Shown here: in pieces, positions 20,607-32,826 of the stretch
Layout: each line of letters begins with the position of its first letter
How positions within the stretch are numbered: the stretch's first letter is position 1
Program-made: the position numbers and the translations under genes
Notes under the pieces: model-generated
The model's input: the letters and a program-made list of their open reading frames with translations, nothing else
Database searches by the model: none
Told to the model about the DNA's origin: nothing
DNA from: Phialocephala subalpina
Lineage: Eukaryota; Ascomycota; Leotiomycetes; Helotiales; Mollisiaceae
DNA length: 64,000 bases
Direction: 5' to 3'
NCBI GenBank assembly: GCA_900073065.1
Contig: FJOG01000003.1
Coordinates: 3,060,748 to 3,124,747 of the forward strand

Positions 20607-22027
20607 ATGGACACCGCACCAGCATCCCTAGACTACCTCCCCCAAAAAATCGTAAGCAATCTCCTCCTCATTCTTCTGCCAAACAAAGACTAAACTCACC
20701 AGTTCCTCGAAATATGCACCTACGTCTCACCTCGCCGAGAACTTCTCGAATATTTTCGCGAAGTTAAAGGCCAATACACACCCCTCGCCGCCCTCCTCCT
20801 CACCAGCAAACGCCTCTCCCACCTCATCATCCCACTTCTCTACACCTCCTTCTCAGAAACCAGAAGTATCAGAAAACTCCCCCTCCTCCTCCGAACCATC
20901 CTCTCACGACCAAATCTAGCACAACACGTTCGATCTATCTCTTTATGTGATTTCCAACATAAACAATACGCCATCAAAACTTACCACCATCATAAACCTA
21001 TCTAGGACCCTTGATTGTTCGATATTTCGCTTTGGTCAGCAGATGATCAGGTGATGATTCGACAAGCTGTGCTGTCTGTTACGAGGAGGTATGATCTTGA
21101 TTATTATAATTTCCCTGAGAGGAGGAGGAGAGATGAGGGGTTCCAGGAGCGGTGGGTAAGGGCGCTTGAGAATCAAAGTGAAACTTCAGGGAGAAATTCG
21201 AATTGGGATGCTGCTTTTGCTCTCTTGCTTTGTTATCTTCCGAGCCTCCAGTCATTCCGTCTCGATATGTATAACGATAATCGACAGCACGCAAGAGACG
21301 GAACGAGGGGGTTTGATTTCATTCTCCGAGTACTGAAATCTTTGAGCGTGGACGGGAAGAGGGTGTTTTTGAGGAAGTTGGATACAGTGCAGCTCTTGTT
21401 CACGAATTGCGTGCACAGGAAACGACTTCAGAAACTCCTCATCCGGAAGCTAGGACCATTCAAGTCTTTCCATCTCGAAGTTATAAGGCCGATGAGTAAC
21501 CATAGACCTGGTTCGCACCAATGTAGACCATTCTCAGAATTGAACATCTAGCCGGCTTTCAATCCGAGATCGAGGAGTTGGACATAGTAGCCAGGTACGG
21601 CAAAGATCAACGCGTGGACTTTGGTGGTAGTCCTTGGGTTGAGAGTCCGAAGACACCCATTGGTGTCTTCCACAGATTCGAGAATTTGAAAAGAGTGAGA
21701 GCTACGGCACAGATCTTACTGGGAAATGCAACGCCTGACCCGGCATATGGGTGGCCGTGTCGACATATGGATTCCCATCAGGTATTTGAGTACGCGAGGA
21801 AACAGGAGGTGTTTTATCGGCAGCTGCCGAGTACGCTGGAAGAGTTGGTTATTTTGGAATGTCCGAATGCGATGTTTGGATGCATGAAGCGGTTTTTTCA
21901 AGGCGATTTCGTACCGAGCAGACCGAGGAGGATAGAGTTGGCGTATACGTATCCCAATGAGAATAGGTGGGATCCGTTAGTGTTGGTAAGGATGGTCGTG
22001 AGAGAGGTCCGTATCGACATAAAGTAG
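20607..22027 (+). pseudogene. F-box-like leucine-rich protein, interrupted
   Basis: Starts with exon 20607-20651, a 51-bp intron (GTAAGC...CAG) and a second exon from 20703. Together they read LDYLPQKI|FLEICTYVSPRRELLEY, then LAALLLTSKRLSHLIIPLLYTSF and LAQHVRSISLCDF. This is the pattern of fungal F-box proteins (F-box helix pair, then the first leucine-rich strand). The frame is stopped by TAG at 21003 and TGA at 21012, but the same frame stays open again to 21551 with more Leu-rich sequence (LPSLQSFRLDMY, LRKLDTVQLL). The continuation from about 21550 to 22027 (ENLKRVRATAQI, LPSTLEELVILECPNA, RRIELAYTY) is in another frame. No intron removes the stops without deleting the conserved VRSISL strand, and no consistent intron links the last frame. 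I call a pseudogene, although an unusual splice pattern is not fully excluded. Confidence 0.7.
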
Positions 22028-22054
22028 ACTCAATTCGTTGTGTGCCTTCACCAG

Positions 22055-24094
22055 CTAGATAATCTGGACGCGGGCCAATTCGAAGCCTGTATAGATCAAT
22101 AACTTTCGCGAAGACTCGTCAGTACTTCCAATAGGGGTACGCATCAATCCAAGTCGTCGATAGGTGTTCTTGCGTTCTTGGAATGGCTCCAAGATGAGGA
22201 AGTATGTTGACCAATCGGGAAGGGACTCGCTGGCAGTAAAGTCTGCCAATCGGAAGACAAAGGCTTTTCGATCGTCCAAAATAAGTTGGAGAAACTCAGG
22301 TACAAGGGGTGTGCTCAGCCATATCTCATGTGCTTTCAGTCGGTCCGCGTCAGTAATATACGACGTTGTCGGGGTGAATTCCTCGCTCGTGGATCTTTGT
22401 ACAAATCCAGCGGAGAATTTGATTTCGGTGCAGAAGGTTGTGAAGGGTTGTGCATAGCCAACAAGATTTAATGAACCGTGCGAAACTCTAGCATTGACAC
22501 TCTCCTCTTCCACAACAATGTCTTCAAGCTCGGCATTGTACCACTGTCCACGTACTCGGGTTTCTTTGAAGTCATAGAGTCCCCAATAGTCTCTTAACTC
22601 GACGGCTGCCCAGCTCCAAGAGGGGAAGTGCGTCAAGTATTCTTCGCTAGTAGTTCCCTTCCATAGGAGACCTCGCGGAAAGTCTTGCAGCCAGATACCC
22701 TCCTTGAATGTATACCCGGTCTGTTGAGAAAAGAAGTCTGCCAAGCCAAGTACTGCTGGTAGTCTGTCTTTTGAAAAGCTCAGTTTCCGACCAACGAAAT
22801 CGTTGAGCCTCGTATACCACCACCGAAGCTGTTCATCAGCTCTTCTATCATGGAGGTGCGACCTGGTGGGACGATCAGGTAAAGCTTGGCTCCATGGAAC
22901 ATCATGAGCAATCGATTTTCTGTCTTTTCCGCGATGCTTGTTTCCTACCATCATACGGTACCCACTTTCACTGCCGCTCGCATGTGCACATACCCACTTC
23001 AGTCCGTCTCGAGTATATCGAAGTTTCCGAGGAGACAGTACAGATTCTTGCAAGACCCACCCTCTTTGCTGTAGGTTGGAACAATAATCTCCTAAAAGCG
23101 GAACGGCGTAGACGTTCCCTTCCACATTGGTCGCAGTCGTGTTCTGTGTCACAGCACAAGGTAGAACAAGATGATCGTATCTTGGCCTTTCTGTGGCGAT
23201 ACTCTTGAATATCCCTTCATCATCGTTTCTTGAGTCGTCTGCTGAAATGTTGAGGATGGCATGCATGTAAATAGCGGCCATGACTTTCGACTCGGCGTCC
23301 CAATCTTCCTGCGAGTCTTGAATGATGCACAGCGAATCGATCCATAAATATTGGTACCCCAATCGACGAGTGATGGAGACGGCATCTCTGAAGGTTTGTG
23401 GGAGATCATCCATCCTTAACGATCTACAATGAGCATCAAGGGTAACAGAAGTTGTTGTGATCGTATGATAATCGCCCCAACAGTGACTCAAGGTCACCCA
23501 GTGGCCGCGTTGGGTTCCGTTGGTACGGAGGAGGAATGGGTCTTGGGTAGCAGTTCCAACGTCAATTACACGACGAGGGAGTAGCTCAAAGTTTTTGGGA
23601 CAGATATCATGACTCTCTAGACACGTTTTCATCCACCAGCCTGCGAGCAAAAAGCATTCGTCCGAGCTCGAATCTATGCTTAACGGCCTCTTGGGGAAAA
23701 AGGCGTGCCAAGGGCTATCTGTGGTGAAGTCAGCCGTGAAAGCTGTAATAGTGGAACAAGATATACCATGAAGGGTGCTAAGCTGATAACTGCTGCCTTT
23801 TGGCGTTGGTATGGGCAGGTTGGGATTATGAATGTTCTCCGCATGGAAAGACAAATCGCTGCGGCCTATCGAGAACGTTATGCCTCTATTCAGGCGTTCA
23901 TTTCTCGGTGGTTTTGCAGCGAGATCTACCCCCTGATCTAGCAAATTCTTGCGAACGTCTTGGCATAAGACACAGCCATGATCGTTAGCCTGATGCAAAT
24001 GATTATAATCTCCCCAACGGAAGAGATTGAACGGTTCATATGGTCGGGGATTCACGCATTCAGCAAAAACCGCAGTGCATCGAGCGCACAACAT
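22055..24094 (-). CDS. HET-domain protein (heterokaryon incompatibility type)
   Basis: Fungal HET proteins trigger programmed cell death on non-self recognition or act in related signalling. Single exon, 679 aa, from the ATG at 24094. A Cys-rich head (MLCARCTAVF, later GCVLCQDV) precedes a variable linker. The HET domain spans about residues 199-296: WVTLSHCWG, then LPQTFRDAVSITRRLGYQYLWIDSLCIIQDS and DWDAESKVMAAIYMHAILNISA. A C-terminal extension of about 380 residues has the usual QQRGWVLQESVLSPR and FPSWSWA motifs. It lacks NACHT, WD40 or ankyrin repeats, so it belongs to the common long HET-only class. It converges with the broken F-box gene (27 bp between ends). Such genes are highly variable between strains. 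Confidence 0.95.
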   Translation of the reverse strand: MLCARCTAVFAECVNPRPYEPFNLFRWGDYNHLHQANDHGCVLCQDVRKNLLDQGVDLAAKPPRNERLNRGITFSIGRSDLSFHAENIHNPNLPIPTPKGSSYQLSTLHGISCSTITAFTADFTTDSPWHAFFPKRPLSIDSSSDECFLLAGWWMKTCLESHDICPKNFELLPRRVIDVGTATQDPFLLRTNGTQRGHWVTLSHCWGDYHTITTTSVTLDAHCRSLRMDDLPQTFRDAVSITRRLGYQYLWIDSLCIIQDSQEDWDAESKVMAAIYMHAILNISADDSRNDDEGIFKSIATERPRYDHLVLPCAVTQNTTATNVEGNVYAVPLLGDYCSNLQQRGWVLQESVLSPRKLRYTRDGLKWVCAHASGSESGYRMMVGNKHRGKDRKSIAHDVPWSQALPDRPTRSHLHDRRADEQLRWWYTRLNDFVGRKLSFSKDRLPAVLGLADFFSQQTGYTFKEGIWLQDFPRGLLWKGTTSEEYLTHFPSWSWAAVELRDYWGLYDFKETRVRGQWYNAELEDIVVEEESVNARVSHGSLNLVGYAQPFTTFCTEIKFSAGFVQRSTSEEFTPTTSYITDADRLKAHEIWLSTPLVPEFLQLILDDRKAFVFRLADFTASESLPDWSTYFLILEPFQERKNTYRRLGLMRTPIGSTDESSRKLLIYTGFELARVQII

Positions 24095-24448
24095 TTTGAT
24101 CCCAACAAAGAGCAATGTAGATGATAACGAGACAGAAAAAATTGAGTTAGGCAGCAACTTTTGAATTGTATCTGAACCTGCAGTGTAATAATTTGCGCAC
24201 GTGAGAGCCAACATAGCCCACTGAATTCCCTCAGCTGGCGCCATAGAACACCAACCTTGAATTCCGCCGATGGCTTTGAGAAGAAGCTGAATAGCGTCGA
24301 CGCGACAAGCCACTTGGCGGACGGCGACACAACACAAAAGTTAAGCAATGATAGATGCTTCATCTTGATAGCACGTTCAGAACTCGAAAATATGAGTGTC
24401 TGTGAATTTTGTAAAGCCTCGCTCTGCAGACTATCCACGCCAAACCCA

Positions 24449-26016
24449 TCACCGACTCCCCTCAGAAACCGACCTCCTAGGCTGCCACTTCCTCTTAACC
24501 ATCCTCACCCACCTCCTTCTCCTCCACTCACCCCTCCTTCCCCTCCCTTCACTCTCAGCATCACTCCCCTCCTCCCAAGTGGGCAATACCTTCCTTTTCC
24601 CTTTCTTCGGCGTAACCTGACTATCCCTCTCCCCATCCATCCCGTACGCTAACGCATTCTCACCATCATCGAAATCGCTTGTGTATCTGATATCATACAC
24701 CCATCTTTCTCCCTCAGTTTCTACTTCTACGCCTGTGATTATACGTTCTTCGACCCATTCTCGGCTCCAGAGATCTAACGCCCATTTCTTCTCGCTCCAT
24801 TCCCAGCCCGAGGGTGGTTGCACATCTTCGAAGAAGCGGGTTCCTTTCGGTCTTTCGTGGCGGATTCGAGATTCGGATAGGGGGTCGTAGGGCGACGATG
24901 TGAAGAGCCAGGATTCCCATTCTCCTGCTGGACTCAACTTTTGCAATTCAAAAATCTCTACCTCTCTAGTTTCTGGCGCGGAGTCGAGGATTATGTCCTG
25001 AGCTATCCATGTATCGAGTAGTGTTTTTGCTTGCTGTTCTCGTGGAACGATGTGTTGCTTGTGTACGGTATGCATCTGTTTCTGGATTGCGGGGTGACTA
25101 ATTCCTGTTACTGTCCAGCCTATGCTGAGGAATATGAGGCGCCAGGGGAGGAGGTGGGAAGCTGTTAGCATTACTATTATGGCTAGGAAGCCGAAGAGGA
25201 AGAGGGTGCTTGATAATGGTTCGTTGGAGAAATTTGTGGCTGGAGTGATTATTGAGAGGATTTTGTCGTGGACACGAGAGAAGTCCTCCATACTGTTTTG
25301 GAGGTCTCGCATGTTGCGGAAGAAGTCTTTGCTTAATTCCTTTACGGGTTTGACAGTTCGTGGTGGTGCTAGTGGTGGACCTGTGTATCCGTATGTTGCG
25401 CTGTTTGATGTATTCGCGGTTGGTGGGGGATGTCGGGCGATGAAAGATGGTATGAGGAGGGCGAGTAGGAGGATTGCTAGTGGAAGGACTGTCAAGAGAT
25501 ATGGATCAAGACAGATAAATGTGTATACGGCGAGGAAGGAAAGAGTATGTGTTGGGGTATGCCACGAGAGCAGTCGGATAACCTTGGCCTGGAACACAAA
25601 GACAACACCAATTCGAGCATTGAATCTGCGAAAGTTCGCGGACATGGTAGGAAGGGAGAAGGAGGGGCGGGTGATATAGTCAAGTGAGGGAGGGGCATCG
25701 GCGCGAGAGGCGGAGAGGTCTTCGACTGGGATGACCTGCTGAAGCAGCCTGTAAATAATGTCAGTTGTGTAGCATAAGACTTCCAAGTGTAACATCACTT
25801 CTCCAGTATTCGGTCCTGCATGCTGGACCCTTTTCCCGTCACGTTCCGTATATTCTCCTTCAGATTCTTCCCATGCTTCTTCAGCCGATCTCGTCTGCGC
25901 TCGCTGTCCGAGGCCGAATCATTGGCTTCATCAGAGAGATCATTTTGAGGATCGAAGGAGATGACCGGTATCGGGTCGTCGCGATTGACGAAAGCGTCCA
26001 CAGTGAATTCATCCAT
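24449..26016 (-). CDS. Peroxisomal membrane peroxin of the Pex24/Pex23 (dysferlin-domain) family
   Basis: Integral membrane protein of the Pex23/Pex30 family that controls peroxisome number and ER-peroxisome contacts. Exons 26016-25799 and 25748-24449 (50-bp intron, branch CTGAC) give 505 aa. The N-terminus is acidic (MDEFTVDAFVNRDDPIPV). The conserved segment LLQQVIP and SANFRRFNARIGVVFVFQ precedes two hydrophobic blocks (LSFLAVYTFICLDPYLLTVL; further on LFLFGFLAIIVMLTASHLL). A DysF-like region follows (GEWESWLF, then GWEWSEKKWALD and WVYDIRYTSDF). The C-terminus is strongly basic with Arg repeats. Frames upstream of the ATG continue and an extra 5' exon near 26130-26210 is possible. It is divergent to the kinase gene, with 1.4 kb between. 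Confidence 0.88.
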
Positions 26017-27430
26017 CCTTGGCTTGTGAAGGGTTCCGCAGATGTGATCCAAAGTCCTGTGATGGCAGACGCGCGTTAGAAGAAGGCCATACAGAGCGTT
26101 GATTCTGGCGCTGGTGATGACTCGTCCCGCAGATGCTGCTCACCCCTCCAAGCCCCTCCAACAATCGCAGACCTAGCGCTGCTTTCCTCCTATCTTCTGG
26201 TAGTTGCAAATGTCGTCCAAGGGCTCGAGAACAATCGTATGAGCTCCGCTGGCTGTTCCCCGCACCGTTAGTGTGCTTCTTGTTTTTGGTGATTCAAAGT
26301 TAATGTCCGTGCATGGCTCGAGCGTTTAGCACATGCAAATATCCCAGCTTATTGGGATCTTTGGTATGGGTTTGTCCGAAGTTTCGATACTCGAGAGCTT
26401 CCTTGCGTCGGGCAGAGGTTGAAGTTCAAGTAAATTCCCAAGCGGCGCGCCTTCACATGATGACGTTTGAGTGCCGAGACGATACCTGTGCCGATATCAA
26501 ATGGTGCTGAAGACTGAAGTGACAGATGTGCCAGACCTGCAGGGGAACAAACAGCAAACTGCATCGTCCAGTAAACTGCAAGTAAACTGCCCTAGCTGGA
26601 CCAGCACAGACCGACAAACAATACCAAAAACGCGGTGGCTGCAGAATGGGTGGGATACCCCCTTTCTGTTCCTGAGAGGTACAAAAAGTACAGTACAAAA
26701 AGATGGGGTTCTAGCCGCAGTATTGCCGTGAGCTTGAAGATATGGCATGCAGGACAGATGCTATGCTTCCTTAGGGGATGGTCGGCCACTATCCAGGGGG
26801 GCACTGTAAAATTTCCCGAACAAAGAGAAAGGGGAACCACGATCAACACCTTGAACTCTGGCGGCCTGGCTCGTCTGCGCTCGTCTGCTGCTGAACGCGG
26901 TCTCAGAAGTCGTTCATATCAGGTCTCTTATTTATTATTGTTATTTCTCCGTAAACACGCCTCGCTTCATAACCTTCAAGCATTATATGGCCTCCGAGCC
27001 TATGAGATCCGTGGCTGAATCAATTTCACCCTATTTCGCTTGTAGGCTGGTGCAGGGGTCGATCTTCTAGTTTCCTCAGAGACCACCGACATCTCGACAG
27101 ACGCATCTCATTTCGACACGACGGCAGCGTGCAGGAACGACAAGTATTCTTCCCAAGACATCAGGACACCTTCACAGACTCCACCTGTTCGAATATCGGT
27201 CGGCAGACCTTGCTGCCTCGCACGCTCGATCGCTGCTCGTCCTCGACATCCTCGAAATCAGCTGCGAGTGGGACCTTTACCACGACTACCCTGCTTGAGA
27301 TTCCTCACGGACGGCACTTTGAAATGAAATAGTCAGTTGAACGCCTCGGCCCTTGGATGGACTGAGCTTCGAGAAGGAGGACCCTGAATACGCTCGCCGC
27401 CGGATCCTTCTGGCGACCCAGACTCTTTCA
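26017..27430. other. Divergent promoter region and long kinase leader
   Basis: 1.4 kb between the peroxin start (minus) and the kinase start (plus). Several short upstream frames occur before the kinase ATG; the leader may be long or contain further 5' exons. The frame leading into the kinase is open from 27341 without an ATG before 27431. No other gene was supported. Confidence 0.45.
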
Positions 27431-30400
27431 ATGATTCGAGAACAAAAGGCTCCGTCAGGTCCCAGGCCTGACTTCTCGACCTCCACGGGGTATGGCAGAT
27501 TGATTCACGATCCCCAGACCATTGAAGCGCTGACTGGAGTAGCAGGCAAGAAAATTACGACCCAGGCGCAAGAGCGCGTGCCGGATCAGTGAGAGAACCA
27601 ACACTGCACGCATCATCCCGAAATAATCATTCTCTCTTCTCCTTTGGTGGATATAGCGCGGCGGACGAGAACACGACCGGATCTTACGATTTCCTACCTT
27701 CACCGAGTTTTGACGACCTCCAAAGTAGCATTGCAACTGCTTCTAATGATTTCAATTTCGATCGTGCTTCCACAATCGAGCCGAGTGTGTCGGCGGAGAA
27801 GAGAGCCATCGAGCCTACACCTTCCACAATGACAGAGGCAAGAGGATCTGTGGCGGGTCGAGTGCCAACTGGGCCAAGACCTGCAAGGACGAATTCGATA
27901 TTGAGGCGGCAGAGTACCTCCACACGCCAGAGCAGTGTATCTTCTACAACTTCGGGGGCTTCTGGGGCTATGGACCCTCCAAGCGCACCACCTGCAATGA
28001 GGAATAGACGTCAAAGCCAGTATCCCCCTATATCTGGCAGTGCTGCTGCAAATTCTGTTAAGGCGCCTCGAAAATCCATTGGGCCTGGCGTGGTGGATAG
28101 TGATGCTGCAAGAGCAGCCCAAAGACGACGGCCGAGTCTGGCATCGAGTGTTTCGGCGCAGGGATTATCGGATGCTGGAGGTGTCTCGACCCGGGTGAAT
28201 ATTGGTGGTGGCCCGTCTTACACAGATGGAGCTCGTGGACTTACAGCTTCAAGAGCGGCAAAGACGAAATCACTTCAACCACCTTCACGTCAAGGGCAGA
28301 CACATTTAGGGGTGAAAGCAGGAACTCCAGACCACAACAGATCTTCGTCATTTGCTGCAAAGTCCCCTGGTCGTGCGAATGGGCGAGGGACAACTACACC
28401 TTCATCGTCCGCGAAACGAATGTCGGTTATGCCAGGCATGCCGATTTCCACTTCTCATGCGACAGGTCTTGGAGCTAGAACAGTCAGTCCAACTGATGCG
28501 AGAAGAGCGAAGCGAATGTCGATTCTCCAGAACGCCCCTCCAATGCCTAGTACACCAGGAACTCCACAGCCGGAGAGTAATGCCTTGAGAACGTCCTCGA
28601 GATCTCCGTCCATGCTGCCTAGGAAGGTCCCGACGCCATCCTCATCGAGAACCACCCCTGATATAAATAATCGCAAGTCGTATAGTTCGGGGATCTCAAC
28701 AGCATCAGCTACGAGTTATAATACTGCTCGAACTTCTACAGGATCTTTGCAGCCCCGACTTCCACAGCCAGCATCGTCCTCGAGGCTACCTACTCCAAAA
28801 CCGAGAAATGTGCATAGTTCCGCTGGAAACAATGAAGAGGAAGAGGTTCCACCAGTACCTGCCATACCCAAGGCCTACGAGTCGCCGAAAGAATCACCGG
28901 CTGAACCTCCATTCTTCAATAAGAGGAAGTCGAGCATGCCTTTTGATGCTAGCAGCATTAATAGCACATCTACAAATAGCTTATCTGGAAGAGGTTCCAT
29001 ACGAGAACCTCAAAGAAATGATCAGAACCAAAGGATACGGAAAGTTGGACCAGCTTCGAGCTCGGACGTGGACCAGCAGAATCATACCACGCCCGTGAAA
29101 AAGAAGAACTTGCAACCACTACGACTTCCTCCTTTGAATCTCCTTCCCCTGAGCACACCTACAGCGGCAAAAATTGCTGCGCTTCAACCAGAGAAGGATG
29201 CAAATCTCACGGATGGCCAGATTACGCCGCCTCCGCGACGAGGAGCCACAAAGACGCCAAGTACCCCGATGACTGCATCAAAAGCTTCATTCTTTTCACG
29301 GCGAAAGAATGACTCGAAGCCTGAGCAAGAACTGGCTCACATGAGGAGCAGCAGCTCGATCCACTTCCTCAGGTCAGAATCTTCCTCTCAACTGGGTGGA
29401 AGCAGCTCCGAATCCACCAAACCGATTGCAATCAACGGAAGAACCCCAAGGCAAACAGTGTCTCCATTCATATCTAATTCACTCCCCAAGAATGGAGGTG
29501 AGCACTCCTTCATGCCTCGCGCCAAGACTAGCGGTGATGTTCCGACTGCAGATGGCGCCACGGAACCACAACGACCAGCGAGACTTACGGGACCACGCGC
29601 TCAAAAACTGGCCACAGCTGCAAAGACCGAAACCCCAACGCAGGTCTCGAGCCCTGAGGACCAGCCGCCAACACCATCGTCAGGTTCTTCATTGAGAAGA
29701 AAGCTGAGTCTCGGGTGGAAGAGAAGTACGTCAAAGAGCAATATCAGCGTGTCCCAAGCTGCGATCGAGAGAGATTCGGAGTATCCACCACAACCTCCAA
29801 AGCACGACAACATGCCCCCACCACGAATCCCCGCTTCAGCGACGGCCAACAATGTGAACATGTACGGCGTTCCTAGCCCGAGCCCATCGACCAAGTCAAC
29901 CACTTATCTGGACTCTAAGCGCAGGAAGAGTTCAGTTTCGAGTCTGAGCGTGTTTGGCAACCACGACCGGACAAAGAGCGATTCTTGGGGAGTGAATGGT
30001 AGCCCCAAGAAAGATTCTGCTGAAGCTAAGGTCGATCGACCTGCTGTCGCACGCACAACCTCTACCGTTATGCAGAAAATGCTTAACGGCAAGGCCTCAA
30101 CTGGGACAATGCGGTCTGTCGATCCTTGGACCGTTGATCTCGACAAGGACGATATGATTGCAGAAGAGGAGATGAAGAAGCTTGGCTCGAAACGAAAGGA
30201 AACCGAGCAAGCCGCGCGACAACTTGACGCGCTGAGAAAGAGAGCAACGCCCAAACCGCGTGTCTCCTGCGAAGAGGCCCTTCGACACGCTACTCTCAAC
30301 ATTTTTGAGAGGGGTGAGATCATCGACTTCAAGGACATCTACTTCTGTGGTACCGCCGATGCTGCCAAGCATGTTGGAGAGCTAAGAACGGATACTGCAA

Positions 30401-31784
30401 ACTTCGGCTACGATGATGAACGTGGGGACTACACCATTGTGCACGGCGACCATCTCTCCTACCGGTACGAGATTATTGACGTGCTTGGCAAAGGAAGTTT
30501 TGGACAAGTCGTCAGGTGCATTGATCACAAGACTGGTGGTTTAGTCGCTGTCAAGATCATCCGGAACAAAAAGAGATTCCATCAGCAAGCTTTGGTAGAG
30601 GTCAACATCTTGCAAAAACTACGGGAATGGGTAAGTGAATTCACATGTTGCTTTGTGAACTTAGAGCTAACATGTCAAAGGATCCTAAAAACAAGCACAG
30701 CATGGTCAACTTTACGCAGAGCTTTTATTTCCGTGGCCACCTTTGCATCTCTACCGAACTTCTCGACATGAATCTCTACGAGTTCATCAAGTCAAACTCA
30801 TTCCGTGGCTTCTCCCTCAAGATCGTGCGACGATTCACAAAACAGATGCTCAGCAGTTTGCTGCTGTTGAAGCAACACAAGGTCATTCATTGTGACTTGA
30901 AACCCGAGAATATCCTTTTGGCGCACCCATTGCACTCCGAGATCAAGGTCATCGATTTTGGGTCCAGTTGTTTTGAGAACGAGAAAGTGTACACCTACAT
31001 CCAGTCTCGATTCTATCGATCACCAGAAGTCATTCTTGGGATGACCTACGGCATGCCCATTGATATGTGGAGTGTTGGTTGTATCCTGGCAGAACTGTAC
31101 ACTGGAGTGCCGATCTTCCCAGGTGAGAATGAGCAGGAACAGCTTGCTTGCATCATGGAGGTCTTTGGTCCTCCAGAAAAACACTTGATCGACAAGAGTA
31201 CTCGCCGGAAGCTCTTCTTCGACTCGATGGGGAAACCGCGTCTCACTGTATCATCAAAAGGCAAGAGACGGCGCCCTTCATCGAGGACTTTGCAGCAAGT
31301 CCTCAAATGTGACGACGAACCATTCCTCGACTTCTTGACACGCTGCCTTCGATGGGACCCGGACCGACGTTTGAAGCCAGATGAGGCTGTGCGACACGAG
31401 TTCATTACAGGTCAGAAAGTCTCAATCCCAACTGGACGTCTGTCGGCCAGAAACGAATCTCCTATCAAACGAACGAACACGATCGCAACGCCGAGCAGTC
31501 GACCGCTTCCAGAACCACCTGCGACCAGCTTCAAGAACGGCACTGCTGTCAGACCACGAGAAGCTTCGGGAGCTAGTCCCAGCAAGCCTGTTGCAGCAAC
31601 TTCAAGGAGGCAATCAGCTGTGACGAGTTTTGCTTCCACCGCAGGCGCCGGCAACAAACGAACGAGTACCGGTGCAGTTCTCGCTCCTGGAAACAGTGGC
31701 CTTCCCCGAGTAACCAGAAGTGTCAGCGCCAAACAAGATCTGGCATCAGCTGGTGCTTCAGCAGCAATGAATCGACGTGTATGA
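27431..31784 (+). CDS. DYRK-family dual-specificity protein kinase, Pom1-like
   Basis: Serine/threonine kinase that autophosphorylates on tyrosine; the fission-yeast relative Pom1 forms cell-end gradients controlling polarity and division. Exons 27431-27489, 27546-30630 and 30681-31784 give 1415 aa. The first 990 residues are low-complexity, Ser/Pro/Thr/Arg-rich and likely disordered, with many SP and RRxS-like sites. The DYRK homology box precedes the kinase (FGYDDERGDYTIVHGDHL). The kinase domain, about 993-1290, shows GKGSFGQVV, VAVKIIRNKK, HCDLKPEN, DFGSS and the activation loop YTYIQSRFYRSPE with the DYRK YxY motif. The C-terminal tail is again basic and Ser-rich. The start is uncertain: the open frame continues upstream of 27431 without an ATG, so a further 5' exon may exist. 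The first intron junction was set by phase and codon continuity. Confidence 0.9.
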
Positions 31785-32826
31785 GGAACAGGATTATAAC
31801 GAACATGGACTTTGGTACGGTACATACATGAACGAACATTAGATATGGCAACGGCGGAACCGTAATTGTGGTGGATTGTGTTTTTCTTCACTTCTTCAAA
31901 ACGAATCGAATGAGCAAGCAAGCGTGCATTGTGGGCGAGGCGTCTTCATTTGTTTACTTTCTTTCATACCCCGAACTTTTTTCTAATTTTTGATCATCGA
32001 GAGAGTGATGGTCAGGGTAGGTGGTGGTTTGATGGTATTTGTTTGATACTGCCGGCGGCTCGGCTTCAGGGCTCGCTGGTAGGGCGTTCTGAGCGTGAGG
32101 AATTCCCTTGTTTACAAGAAAAACGAATAAGCAAATGCATAAAGACTTTTTTTGTATGGGTTTGGGGAGGACGATGGATTGATGATGTACATTAATGCCT
32201 TTCCTTGCAAAGAAGGTTTTGGAGATAGAAGCGTCCACGAGGTGGATGAAGAAGGGTACTTATGTTTGAGGCGGCATGAGAAGAGTGGAGGACTGTGGCA
32301 TGGCTGTTGCCATGAGCGTAACTTCTGAACACGTTCTTTTGAGCTCCAATTCCTGCCCAATACTCTAGTACTGCTGCTTCGTGATGTGATGTGCTTGATC
32401 TTCATTCCGCTGTTCCCTAAAGATGATGCTGCTGAGGACCACCATCTCGTGAGCCCCGACTCATGCAACCAGCAACCTCAACTCAATTGACTTTCTCTCC
32501 GACATCGACTCCACAATCGAACCCTATCAAAATCCCAGATGGCCTGCCACATTGAGAAACTCTACTACCACGTGATCAACCGAATCTGTGGCTGATCCCT
32601 GCAGCCAACGCATTGTTTACCCAGCAACGGCCGAAAAAGTCGCGACCCAACTTCACAAGCATCACGCACAATCACGACGATAACTTCTGCCCCTCTAATT
32701 TGCTTCGCGCATGCTGTTCATCATCTCAGCTTCTTTCCTCCCACCAAACCCTATCACTTGTTACGCATCGCGACGAACCCCAAGCTCCCAGCGTGGGAGA
32801 AAACAAACGGAGGGAAACAGTTCAGG
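31785..32826. other. Intergenic region between kinase and TinA-like gene
   Basis: About 1 kb, kinase 3' UTR on the left and the next gene's promoter on the right. Short frames only; no gene supported. Confidence 0.5.
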
